NCBI GenBank assembly: GCA_965603365.1
Contig: CBFDCR010000093.1
Span: 1-18,868, forward strand
Reading direction: 5' to 3'
Length of the DNA: 18,868 nt
Source of the DNA: JAHELQ01 sp965603365
Lineage (GTDB): Bacteria; Acidobacteriota; Aminicenantia; UBA2199
The stretch's first letter is position 1. Each line of letters begins with the position of its first letter. Shown in pieces: positions 1 through 6,440 of this stretch. The translations under genes and the position numbers were made by a program. A model generated the notes under the pieces. That model searched no databases. It saw only the letters and a program-made list of their open reading frames with translations, and was not told the origin of the DNA.

Positions 1-101
1 GGTCATGATATGTTTGAGATTTTGAGGAGATACAATTATTGGGACGGGCAGGAGATAAAGAGTGGGTATTTTCGGGGGGGGTATGTTGAGCGGTTTTGCC
101 G
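1..101 (+). repeat. Direct repeat copy 1 (ATPase 5' end)
   Basis: This stretch matches 1472-1575 almost base for base. I see two substitutions and a 3-nt indel just before the ATG. Similarity stops abruptly after the shared GAGCGGTTTTGCCG. The copy may begin before the window. The indel changes the distance between the GAGG-like ribosome site and the ATG compared with copy 2. Confidence 0.9.
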
Positions 102-156
102 GTATCTGGGTAATAAATTGGTGAAGGTCCTTATTTTTTCAAGTCCTTCAATTTGA
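10..156 (+). pseudogene. Truncated 5' fragment of an AAA+ ATPase gene (copy 1)
   Basis: The reading frame starts MFEILRRYNYWDGQEI and runs to RYLGNKLVKVL at about codon 41, then meets unrelated codons and a stop. From family knowledge this resembles the beginning of the COG1373-type 'ATP-binding protein' (AAA domain plus DUF4143), where LVKVL is normally followed at once by the Walker A loop (GxRRVGKS type). The remnant therefore stops just before the P-loop and cannot be an ATPase. Its end overlaps the stop codon of the beta-propeller gene on the other strand (131), which marks the junction. A run of eight G lies in the coding part. The family call rests on pattern memory of the N-terminus only. 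Confidence 0.6.
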
Positions 157-1264
157 ACCTATGCAATTTTAAGGGGACGACGTTTTCGTTTTTGTCAAAT
201 TTTGAATCTTCGATCACATAGACAAAATCGTCTTTAGTGTATCTTATTATGCCATCGAAAGGAACTTCAACTCCCACTGCATATGTCTTGCCGTCCAGGT
301 CATGGACATTGATGTAACTCTTTGCACTTAAATTGGTGTATTTAAACAAAACATTTAAAAATATCCCCCTTTTCAGATAAAAAATAAAAGCAGTATGGAG
401 ATCTCTACTCCACCATTTTAAATGCGCGGGGCTTAAACCATAAGGGGAGAGATTTCCGGGGAAATCGTCTGTAAAAGGAAAATATGTCGAGGGTTTATCT
501 GCCCTCAGTACTCTTCTTAAATTAAAATTATAATCAAAATGATATACCTTATACTCTTTTGGGTATATAAATAGAAATCCTTTTCTTTCCACATCGGTTA
601 TTCTTCCAAGTTGGAATCTGGCCAAAAACATGCGAAACCTGGAATCTTTAGGAGTGAAAGTTTTTTTTATGATCTCACCGGCAATATTTAATTTGAACAA
701 AATCGTATTTTCCGGGGCGTTTAATGTATAACCTATTAGGTCGCCATCGGGGTCAATGATTATATCCTGGTAATGTTGGCTCAACTTTATTTGATCTTCA
801 TAACTAAAATCTTTAGATCGGTATTTATTGATACGCTTTTTTCCTATATCAAATAAATAGAGATTTTCGTTCTCATCCAGGAGGGGGCAAGCCGCGATAA
901 AAAATTCTCCCGGGCCTTCTCCTTGCCTGCCAATGTATCGAACAAAATGGCCTCTGGAATCAAAGTGCAGGACCTTTTTAGCCCTTCCATCCAGGATAAT
1001 ATAATCACCCTTTGAATTAATAACCATATCTCCTATTGAAAAAATCTCCCTGCCAGGTTCGTCGAAGTAAAAATCAATAATCTCATGTTCGTGAAAAATG
1101 TTATCCCATTTTTTTAGAACAGGTTCGGCATTTTTAAAAATAAATTCATTTTTAGCCTCTTTACCTGGCCGACAATAAAAATGCACCAACAAACAGAGGG
1201 CCATAAAAAACGAAAATAAAATTGTAAATGTTTTATTGATCTTCTTTTTGTCCAATTCTATCAA
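131..1264 (-). CDS. 6-bladed beta-propeller protein, signal-anchored
   Basis: A 377-residue protein with an N-terminal hydrophobic stretch (about residues 10-30, ending in HFYC) and then a repeated-blade region. Blade signatures include GDMVINSKGDYIILD, VLHFDSRGHFVRYIG and the typical RQGEGPGEF turn, followed by LDENENLYLFDIGKKRINKY. This pattern is the 6-bladed beta-propeller/NHL-like family common in secreted proteins of Bacteroidota and Aminicenantes. These are probably binding or scaffold proteins, and no catalytic residues can be inferred. The start codon is TTG with no clear SD; the first ATG is codon 21 and would cut into the signal segment, so the TTG is kept with reservation. The cysteine near residue 31 does not fit a clean lipobox. 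The 3' end abuts a broken ATPase fragment on the opposite strand. Confidence 0.75.
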   Translation of the reverse strand: MIELDKKKINKTFTILFSFFMALCLLVHFYCRPGKEAKNEFIFKNAEPVLKKWDNIFHEHEIIDFYFDEPGREIFSIGDMVINSKGDYIILDGRAKKVLHFDSRGHFVRYIGRQGEGPGEFFIAACPLLDENENLYLFDIGKKRINKYRSKDFSYEDQIKLSQHYQDIIIDPDGDLIGYTLNAPENTILFKLNIAGEIIKKTFTPKDSRFRMFLARFQLGRITDVERKGFLFIYPKEYKVYHFDYNFNLRRVLRADKPSTYFPFTDDFPGNLSPYGLSPAHLKWWSRDLHTAFIFYLKRGIFLNVLFKYTNLSAKSYINVHDLDGKTYAVGVEVPFDGIIRYTKDDFVYVIEDSKFDKNENVVPLKLHRFKLKDLKK

Positions 1265-1422
1265 CTTCGATCTAAAACGATAAAATTTTTTCTAGTCAAC
1301 CAATTGTTCTAAAATGTCGTATCATAGAATGGAATCATTGTCAATTGTTTTGTGTGATAAATTTTCCCCTTTGTCTTGATCATAGAGTATAATTATGAAT
1401 AAACCAGATAAAAAACAGGGGA

Positions 1423-1451
1423 TTGATTGTTTGGGGGGTTTCGGGTATACT
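1423..1451 (+). promoter_or_regulatory. Promoter of ATPase remnant copy 2
   Basis: TTGATT (1423-1428), a 17-nt spacer and TATACT (1446-1451) point toward the ATPase fragment at 1484. The predicted start of transcription is near 1458. Transcripts would run antisense into the mazF remnant and then the antitoxin gene. Confidence 0.5.
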
Positions 1452-1471
1452 TGAAATGGTGAATAGAGTGA

Positions 1472-1575
1472 GGTCATGATAATATGTTTGAGATTTTGAG
1501 GAGATATAATTATTGGGACGGGCAGGAGATAAAGAGTGGGTATTTTCGGGGGGGGTATATTGAGCGGTTTTGCCG
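1472..1575 (+). repeat. Direct repeat copy 2 (ATPase 5' end)
   Basis: Second copy of the repeat seen at 1-101, in the same orientation, about 1.47 kb away. Both copies hold the same eight-G run. Identity ends at 1575, where mazF-derived sequence of the opposite strand begins, so 1575/1576 is a sharp recombination or insertion junction. Confidence 0.9.
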
Positions 1576-1666
1576 ATCTCACCGGCGCAGCCAAATCGGC
1601 CCACCGGATGGCTCCCCGCTTGATTACCATTCTTCCTTTTCCAATATATTTAACTGGGCGCGATAG
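1484..1666 (+). pseudogene. Truncated 5' fragment of an AAA+ ATPase gene (copy 2)
   Basis: The frame begins MFEILRRYNYWDGQEI, as in copy 1, and keeps family-like sequence only to ERFCR (about codon 31, position 1575). The remaining 29 codons are the antisense of a mazF start and of the antitoxin 3' end, so they are not ATPase. A promoter (1423-1451) and a GAGG ribosome-binding site near 1470 are retained, so it may still be transcribed. As in copy 1, the P-loop is absent. The family assignment (AAA/DUF4143-type) comes from recall of the N-terminal motif. Confidence 0.6.
1576..1630 (-). pseudogene. mazF: mazF toxin 5' remnant, truncated after about 18 codons
   Basis: Directly downstream of the antitoxin on the minus strand, the ATG overlaps the antitoxin stop (ATGGTAA), the usual mazE/mazF coupling. 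The frame reads MVIKRGAIRWADLAAPVR. MazF/PemK mRNA interferases begin with a motif like VIKRGEIWWADL, so this is a toxin start with two changes (E to A, W to R). After about 18 codons it runs into the antisense of the ATPase repeat and loses all MazF character, though the frame stays open to 1322. An active MazF is about 110 residues, so this toxin is dead. The overlap geometry makes the identification fairly strong. Confidence 0.75.
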
Positions 1667-1860
1667 AGGCCATCATCTAATTTGGAATCATGTTCTCTGT
1701 AGACGGCATCCAATTTCCGCGTGATATCTTCCGATTCCAGTTCTTCGATGTATTCTTTCACCGCCCTGGAAAACAATTCATTTCTGGATATTTTTAGTCT
1801 TCTGGCCACTTTTTGGGCCGATTGAAACAGGTCGTCGGGGATGTGGATGATTGCTTTCAT
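1624..1860 (-). CDS. Ribbon-helix-helix antitoxin (MazE-like)
   Basis: A 78-residue protein. The N-terminal strand MKAIIHIPDDLFQSAQ and helices ARRLKISRNELFSRAVKEYIEEL (residues 1-43) form a ribbon-helix-helix DNA-binding fold. The acidic tail ending LNILEKEEW is the toxin-neutralising part in this MazE-like group. It normally binds MazF and represses its own operon. Its mazF partner is cut off 18 codons in, so this is an orphan antitoxin. The ATG at 1860 has no SD; the -10 box ends 7 nt upstream, so the mRNA is probably leaderless. Copy 2 of the ATPase repeat can be transcribed antisense across it. Confidence 0.85.
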   Translation of the reverse strand: MKAIIHIPDDLFQSAQKVARRLKISRNELFSRAVKEYIEELESEDITRKLDAVYREHDSKLDDGLYRAQLNILEKEEW

Positions 1861-1866
1861 GGGAAA

Positions 1867-1895
1867 AGTATAAAAGATGTTCCGGCCCCTGTCAA
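1867..1895 (-). promoter_or_regulatory. Promoter of MazE-like antitoxin, leaderless type
   Basis: On the minus strand TTGACA (1890-1895), a 17-nt spacer and TATACT (1867-1872) are followed by only TTTTCCC before the ATG at 1860. Transcription should start at or within a base of the start codon. Confidence 0.65.
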
Positions 1896-1957
1896 ATTAT
1901 TGGGGGGAGAAAATGTTTGTGTTTTGAAACTTTTTGGGGGGGGAGGGAGTACAAAAA

Positions 1958-2006
1958 GTGTTAAGTGTTAAGTTTGGAGTTTGGAGTTTGGAGTTTTGAG
2001 TGTTGA
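1958..2006 (+). repeat. Seven tandem heptamers upstream of the ribosome-binding site
   Basis: Seven consecutive 7-nt units: GTGTTAA twice, GTTTGGA three times, GTTTTGA, GTGTTGA. The array ends one base before the AGGAGG at 2008-2013 and occupies the leader of the following gene. A change of whole units would alter leader length but not the reading frame. Confidence 0.8.
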
Positions 2007-2017
2007 TAGGAGGTAAA

Positions 2018-3016
2018 ATGAAGAAGGTTGTTGTGGTGTTTGGGATTTTGTTGGTGGTGGGGGTGAATGTGGGATTGGGGGAGAGGTTGGCTGTGTTGGG
2101 GGAGGTGGAGAGGCCGGATGGGCTGGTGGTGGATGAGGAGTGGGTCTATGTGACCGAGGGTACCGGTATATTGGTCTATTCCAGGCAGGATTACCGGTTG
2201 AAGAAGAGATTTGGCCAGGCCGGGGAGGGTACGGAAGAGTTTTTGGGCTTTGCTGCAGTTTTGCCCTGGGAGGGTCAACTGCTGGTCAACAGCCCGGGAA
2301 AAATATCCTATTACACCAGGGATGGGAACTTTTTGAAGGAGTTGAAGGCCGGGGACGAGGCCGGTGGGGTGGTGTTTTTTTCCTTAAAGAAGGGCTTCGT
2401 GGGGCTGGGGCTCAGCCAGGAAGAGGATAGCCAATACGTCACCATCGACTCTTACGACGAAAAACTGGACAAGGGCCAGACACTGTACCGCCTGAAATCA
2501 CCGGCCCAACAATCGGGCACAATCGAGTTACTCAAGAGGGCCTTTGCCTATCAGGTCCATGACAATAAAATCTATATAATCGGCCAGGAGGGGTTTGCCA
2601 TCGACGTGCTGGACCATACCGGCAAGCTGCTGCTTACAATCGGGCAGAAGGATTACCAGAGGCGGAGGTTTACCCCCAGGGATGATAAGGCGTTCCAGGA
2701 TTTCCTCAAACTCCGTCTCCAGTCTGGCTATGAGTACTACCAGGAACGTTTCGTCTTTCCCGAATACTTCCCGGAAATATCCGCTTTTTTCGTGGGGGAC
2801 GGCAAGCTCTATGTGCTCACCTGGAGAGTGGAGGGTGAAAAGATAGAATTCTATATCTTTGATACAGATGGCAAACCGTTGGCGCACCTGTTCGTGCCCT
2901 TTAAATTTCAAAATGCCCTGGAGCCATATCCCTGGGCCATTAAGGGCGGCACACTCTATCAACTGATTGCAAACAAAGATGGGGAGTGGGAGCTCCAGGC
3001 CACGCCTATTGAATAA
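2018..3016 (+). CDS. Secreted beta-propeller protein
   Basis: A 332-residue protein from the ATG at 2018, chosen because AGGAGG lies 4 nt upstream; an in-frame GTG at 2000 lacks an SD. Residues 1-21 (MKKVVVVFGILLVVGVNVGL) are a signal peptide. Repeats of propeller-blade type follow: PDGLVVDEEWVYVTEGTGI, KRFGQAGEGTEEF (the family GxGxxEF turn), QLLVNSPGKISYYTRDGNFLKEL, and later blades with DNKIYIIGQEGFAIDVLD and GKLYVLTWRVEG. It belongs to the same broad 6-bladed family as the gene at 131-1264, but the two are clearly diverged. Function is unknown; a periplasmic or exported binding role is likely. The first 73 coding bases have no C on this strand and are very rich in G and T. Confidence 0.75.
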   Translation: MKKVVVVFGILLVVGVNVGLGERLAVLGEVERPDGLVVDEEWVYVTEGTGILVYSRQDYRLKKRFGQAGEGTEEFLGFAAVLPWEGQLLVNSPGKISYYTRDGNFLKELKAGDEAGGVVFFSLKKGFVGLGLSQEEDSQYVTIDSYDEKLDKGQTLYRLKSPAQQSGTIELLKRAFAYQVHDNKIYIIGQEGFAIDVLDHTGKLLLTIGQKDYQRRRFTPRDDKAFQDFLKLRLQSGYEYYQERFVFPEYFPEISAFFVGDGKLYVLTWRVEGEKIEFYIFDTDGKPLAHLFVPFKFQNALEPYPWAIKGGTLYQLIANKDGEWELQATPIE

Positions 3017-3027
3017 AATCTACTTAT

Positions 3028-4497
3028 CTAAGTGTCGCCGCGGCTGAGGTCGAGGCCGATTTTGACGGTGCCGTCGTAGCGGTCGTCTACCTTTAGCTTG
3101 AGGGTGGTGGGGACCAGTTTGCCCTTTGAGAAGGCCTCTCCAGGGGAGCCGGGGGTGGCAGAGGGGGTAAAGAGGAGGCCGGTATGATCGTTACCGGAAA
3201 ATCGCCAGCCCTTTTTTGTCAGGCTGTCGATAAAGAACCATTCGACTTCTTTTACGCTGGCTGCGGCTTTGTACTTCACCAGGTGATCGATACCGGCTTT
3301 CAGGGTGTAGAAACGGACACTGCCGGGAAAGCGGGGCACGCCCTCGATATCGTCACCGGCAATGTCCCGGCGGGGTATGGGGAAGACCACCGTCACCTCC
3401 ATGGGTATGGGCACCCGGGGCGCCTTCTGGCCTGCCGACAACCGGCCCACGGCCTTGATAATAATCCGCAGCTGCACCGCCCCTTTTTGAAAGTTGAATT
3501 TCCGGCCGAAGCCGTGCCACTGCTCATCCAGCAACTGCCAGCCCCTCTCCTTCAGGTGCCGGGAGTAGAAGGAGGCCATGTCCAGGCTCTCGGTCAGGGG
3601 GCTATCCGGTTTTTCGTAAAACTGTTTAATGATCTCTTCACCGGCGGTGGTGACCGGCAACTGGCTCTGCCTCACCATGGTCAATCCTGGGTAAAGGGGT
3701 AATTCTTCCCTGATATCGATATGGGTGAGGGGTTTTTCAACCGAGGGGGGTAATTGTTTGGGCGGGGTGAAGACCGGTTTTTCTGCCTTCAACTGCCGGG
3801 TCAGGGGGCCCGACATGCCGACCCCGATCTCCACCATCCCCTCTTTCTGTTTAATATGGAGGCTGAGGCTGGCATTGGGCCTGGTGTAGTGGAGGGCGGC
3901 GGCGCCTTTAGCCGGCTGCCAACCGCGGCGGGGCAGCTCCTTTTGAAAATAATCCGTCACCTGCCGGACAGAACCGACGGTCAGGTACTTCAGGGAAAAA
4001 TCCCCCAACAGGTGCATCCACTTTAGCCGCGCACTGCCGGGAAAGCGGGGTACATGGGGGGGATCGATGCCGACGATATCGGCGAAGGGAATCAGGCGCT
4101 TGAGATGAAATTTAAGGAAAACGTAGGGCACCATCTTGCCGCCGATAGCACTGGCGCCAGGGCCGATGGAGAGTTTTACCTCCTTGATAATATCTTTGCC
4201 AAAGGTAAACTCCCCTCCCCGGGAAGTCCGGTTCTCCTGCCGCAGTTGCCAGCCGGCCTGCTCCATGATGGCGACACACTTATCGGCGCTGTATACGCCG
4301 TGATCGGCGATCTGGCGCAGGCTGGCCTTATGGGAGAGGAAAATCCGGAACTCCGCCAGGAGATTTTCCGGGTCCTGGAAATAGGAATCCTGCAAATGGC
4401 TGTCCGGCATGGCGGGAATATCGTCGAGGCTGAGTTGGGCGATTGAATGACCGCTCATGACAAAAGCCAGGCAAAAAAAGAGTGATAAAACTTTCAT
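3028..4497 (-). CDS. Secreted protein with a duplicated ~237-residue unit
   Basis: A 489-residue protein of unknown function. Residues 1-20 form a signal peptide (hydrophobic core LFFCLAFVM, SIAQ at the cut). The rest shows four modules ending in a Gly-Trp: AGWQL at 81-85, RGWQP at 191-195, RGWQL at 318-322 and KGWRF at 429-433. VPRFPGS appears at 149-155 and 387-393. Modules 1 and 3, and 2 and 4, are each about 237 residues apart, so the protein is a tandem duplication of a two-module unit. The second module of each unit has the order PxFPGS, then a helix like VRQVTDYFQKELPRRGW, then strands. It is third in the operon with phzF and tag, 20 nt after tag, with GAGGAGG 5 nt before its ATG. No link to repair can be claimed. 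Confidence 0.7.
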   Translation of the reverse strand: MKVLSLFFCLAFVMSGHSIAQLSLDDIPAMPDSHLQDSYFQDPENLLAEFRIFLSHKASLRQIADHGVYSADKCVAIMEQAGWQLRQENRTSRGGEFTFGKDIIKEVKLSIGPGASAIGGKMVPYVFLKFHLKRLIPFADIVGIDPPHVPRFPGSARLKWMHLLGDFSLKYLTVGSVRQVTDYFQKELPRRGWQPAKGAAALHYTRPNASLSLHIKQKEGMVEIGVGMSGPLTRQLKAEKPVFTPPKQLPPSVEKPLTHIDIREELPLYPGLTMVRQSQLPVTTAGEEIIKQFYEKPDSPLTESLDMASFYSRHLKERGWQLLDEQWHGFGRKFNFQKGAVQLRIIIKAVGRLSAGQKAPRVPIPMEVTVVFPIPRRDIAGDDIEGVPRFPGSVRFYTLKAGIDHLVKYKAAASVKEVEWFFIDSLTKKGWRFSGNDHTGLLFTPSATPGSPGEAFSKGKLVPTTLKLKVDDRYDGTVKIGLDLSRGDT

Positions 4498-4517
4498 CCT
4501 GGCCTCCTCAAATTAAT

Positions 4518-5096
4518 CTATGAATAATCGATCTCATGGTAGCGGAAACAGTCCACGGTGTGGTCGTTGACCATACCGGCGGCCTGCATAAAGGCGTAGC
4601 AGATGGTGGTGCCTACGAAACGAAATCCCCGCTGCTTCAAGTCTTTGCTCATAGCATCGGACTCTTTCGTACTGACCGGGATCTCCTGCATGGCTTGCCA
4701 GCGGTTGACCAGGGGTTGGCCATACACAAATTGCCAGATGTAACGGTCAAAGGTGTCGAACTCCTCCTTGAGCCGGTGAAAGGCAGCGGCATTGGTGACC
4801 GCAGCCCGAACCTTCAACTTATTACGGATGATCCCCTCATCCTGGAGCAACTGTTGGATCCTGGCCTCGTCGTAACGGGCGATCTTGCCGGGGTCGAAAA
4901 GGTCGAAGGCGCGGCGGAAGTTTTCCCTTTTTTTGAGGATGGTGAGCCAGCTTAATCCGGCCTGAAACGCGTCCAGCACCAGGAACTCAAACAGCTTTTG
5001 GTCGTGGTGCAGCGGTACTCCCCACTCGGTATCGTGGTAGGCGATCATCAACGGGTGCCCCAGGCACCATTCACATCGTTTTTTATCGTTACACAT
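4518..5096 (-). CDS. tag: DNA-3-methyladenine glycosylase I
   Basis: A 192-residue protein, close to the 187 of E. coli Tag. It removes 3-methyladenine from alkylated DNA as the first step of base-excision repair. The family zinc ligands are present: Cys8 (in RCEW), His21 (AYHDTEWG), His179 and Cys183 (NDHTVDC). The core QAGLSWLTILKKRENFR at about 45-61 and the FVGTTICYAFMQAAGMVNDH stretch are characteristic. Where E. coli Tag has catalytic Glu38, the alignment gives Asp42 (LDAFQAG), a point to check. The ATG overlaps the end of the phzF-like gene by 8 nt, so translation is probably coupled, with a purine-rich site inside the upstream gene. Confidence 0.95.
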   Translation of the reverse strand: MCNDKKRCEWCLGHPLMIAYHDTEWGVPLHHDQKLFEFLVLDAFQAGLSWLTILKKRENFRRAFDLFDPGKIARYDEARIQQLLQDEGIIRNKLKVRAAVTNAAAFHRLKEEFDTFDRYIWQFVYGQPLVNRWQAMQEIPVSTKESDAMSKDLKQRGFRFVGTTICYAFMQAAGMVNDHTVDCFRYHEIDYS

Positions 5097-5871
5097 CGAT
5101 CTCGCCCTTCATGTAGAGCACGGCCCGGCCTTTCATCTGCACCCACTCGCCTAAATATTCGCAAAACAACTCTCCCCGCCGGTTCGACAATTGCACGGCG
5201 TGAAGAGTGGCTTTGTCCAGCTTGCAGGCCCAGTAAGGCACCAGGGTGGTGTGGGCCGAACCGGTGACCGGGTCCTCATTGATCCCGGCAGCCGGGGCAA
5301 AGCAGCGGGAGACAAAGTCACAGCTTTCCCCCTTGGCGGTCACGATCACACACAGGCACTCCAGGTTTTTGAGAATATCGAAATTGGGCGTGAGGGCCAG
5401 GATGTCCTCTTCATGGGGAAAGGTGACCAGGAAATCCCTTTTGGATTTCAACACCCGTTCGGGTTCTTTGCCCAGCCCCTCCACCAACCGGGGCGGTGTC
5501 TCCACCGGCCTGGCCGGGTTGGCGGGAAAATCCAGGCGCAGCAGATCGTCTTCCCGGGCCACGATGAGCTGTCCGCTCTGGGTGGAAAACTTGATCTCTT
5601 TGTCTTTATAACCCAGAACATGAAAGATCACATGCCCGGCGGCCATGGTGGCATGGCCGCACAGGTCGACCTCGATGAGGGGAGTAAACCAGCGCAGTCC
5701 GAAGCCGTTCTTTTCTTTGACAAAGAAGGCGGTCTCCGACAGGTTATTCTCGGCGGCGATTTTTTGCATCAGATCGGCAGCCAGCCACCCGTCGAGGGGA
5801 CACACCGCGGCCGGGTTGCCACCAAAGAGTCTATCGGTAAAGGCATCGACTTGATAAATCGGTATTTTCAT
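5089..5871 (-). CDS. PhzF family isomerase/epimerase
   Basis: A 260-residue protein of the PhzF/YddE diaminopimelate-epimerase-like fold, two similar halves with the active site between them. Motifs seen: QVDAFTDRLFGGNPAAV at 7-23, NNLSETAFF with Glu46 at the place of the PhzF catalytic glutamate, the CGHATMAAGH motif at 71-80, and EDPVTGSAH at 199-207. In Pseudomonas PhzF isomerises a phenazine precursor. Here no phenazine genes are near, so the substrate is unknown and the name phzF would overstate it. It is first in an operon with tag and a secreted protein. AAGGAG lies 7 nt before the ATG, and the likely promoter is at 6063-6091, leaving a leader of about 185 nt. Confidence 0.92.
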   Translation of the reverse strand: MKIPIYQVDAFTDRLFGGNPAAVCPLDGWLAADLMQKIAAENNLSETAFFVKEKNGFGLRWFTPLIEVDLCGHATMAAGHVIFHVLGYKDKEIKFSTQSGQLIVAREDDLLRLDFPANPARPVETPPRLVEGLGKEPERVLKSKRDFLVTFPHEEDILALTPNFDILKNLECLCVIVTAKGESCDFVSRCFAPAAGINEDPVTGSAHTTLVPYWACKLDKATLHAVQLSNRRGELFCEYLGEWVQMKGRAVLYMKGEIDV

Positions 5872-5900
5872 TTTACTACTCCTTTTTCATTTAAGCCGCC

Positions 5901-5948
5901 AAGGAACGCGAAGAGACACGAAGGCGCTTCGTAACCCTCAGCGTCCTT
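5901..5948 (-). promoter_or_regulatory. Two-stage hairpin in the phzF-operon leader
   Basis: Outer arms AAGGAACGC (5901-5909) and GCGTCCTT (5941-5948) pair with one bulge, and an inner hairpin ACGAAG-GCG-CTTCGT sits at 5918-5932. On the minus-strand mRNA it lies about 30 nt before the start codon. It has no T-run, so it is not a standard terminator, and it matches no riboswitch I know. Confidence 0.4.
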
Positions 5949-6062
5949 GACGACTAATTTTCTTTTATATATTCCCATTAAACTAAATCCTAAATTTCAA
6001 CACCCAGGGCCAGGCGAATCACATAACCGATGGTTGTGGGTCGTTGACTGCCGTAACGTTAT

Positions 6063-6091
6063 ATTATAAAGATTTCCTGCCTGACTGTCAA
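6063..6091 (-). promoter_or_regulatory. Consensus promoter of the phzF-tag operon
   Basis: On the minus strand TTGACA (6086-6091), exactly 17 nt, then TATAAT (6063-6068): a full match to the sigma-70 consensus. Transcription would start near 6056, about 185 nt before the phzF-like ATG. Confidence 0.7.
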
Positions 6092-6235
6092 AATAAATAT
6101 TTCCGTCTAACCGCTTTTGTGATATGATGGCTCTTTATAGATTTTGGGAATTTTCATTACCTGCCTGCGGCCAACTCTACATCCCCAGCGCCGACGACAA
6201 GACTTCCAGCCCCGCCTCCCCCTTTCCCAAAAAAG

Positions 6236-6332
6236 GGACGCAGATTCTCCCGTTTCCTACACCCATCCCCCCTTTAGCGCCCTTCGCGGCTGTTTCTTTG
6301 ATGATCCTAATTTTTGACTGTCCCTTTTTATA
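6236..6332 (+). repeat. Dispersed intergenic repeat, copy R1
   Basis: It shares GGACGCAGAT, CCTACACCCAT and CTTCGCGGCTGT in the same order with R2 (6748-6820). It also shares about 50 bp, from CCTTCGCGGC to GACTGTCCCTTTTTAT, with R3 (7141-7211). No coding potential is seen. Confidence 0.75.
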
Positions 6333-6381
6333 GTTCTCGCCAGGTAGAGGGTATTTTTTTCTCTGTTTTGTACTGCTTCGG

Positions 6382-6410
6382 TTGACAAAAGGTTAATAAA
6401 AACCTATATT
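6382..6410 (+). promoter_or_regulatory. Promoter of antitoxin gene 6441
   Basis: TTGACA (6382-6387), 17 nt, TATATT (6405-6410). The predicted start near 6417 leaves a leader of about 24 nt holding GAGGAG (6427-6432), 8 nt before the ATG. Confidence 0.7.
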
Positions 6411-6440
6411 ATAATTACGAATTATTGAGGAGTCCAAAAG

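Larger units (their letters stand above)
5949..6380. other. Gene-poor spacer with promoter and dispersed repeat
   Basis: No convincing gene lies between the phzF-like start (5871) and the antitoxin at 6441. The stretch holds the minus-strand promoter at 6063-6091, repeat copy R1 (6236-6332) and the plus-strand promoter just beyond it. Between about 6124 and 6235 I see low-information C-rich sequence whose short open frame has no family resemblance and no ribosome site. Confidence 0.6.

Noticed and set aside
1322..1575. Continuation of the mazF frame giving a 102-residue product
   Set aside because: After codon 18 it is the antisense of the ATPase repeat and upstream spacer, with no MazF motifs. 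It is treated as read-through.
3028..5871. phzF-tag-secreted protein as a phenazine or defence operon
   Set aside because: No other phenazine genes are present, and PhzF-like proteins are widespread with other substrates. Tag is a repair enzyme with no established link to them.
5990..6052. Minus-strand codons reading TTIGYVIRLALGVEI then stop, like the last strand of an outer-membrane barrel
   Set aside because: Only 21 codons, preceded in frame by a stop, and ending in Ile rather than the usual Phe. It is too short to support a gene remnant and overlaps the phzF leader.
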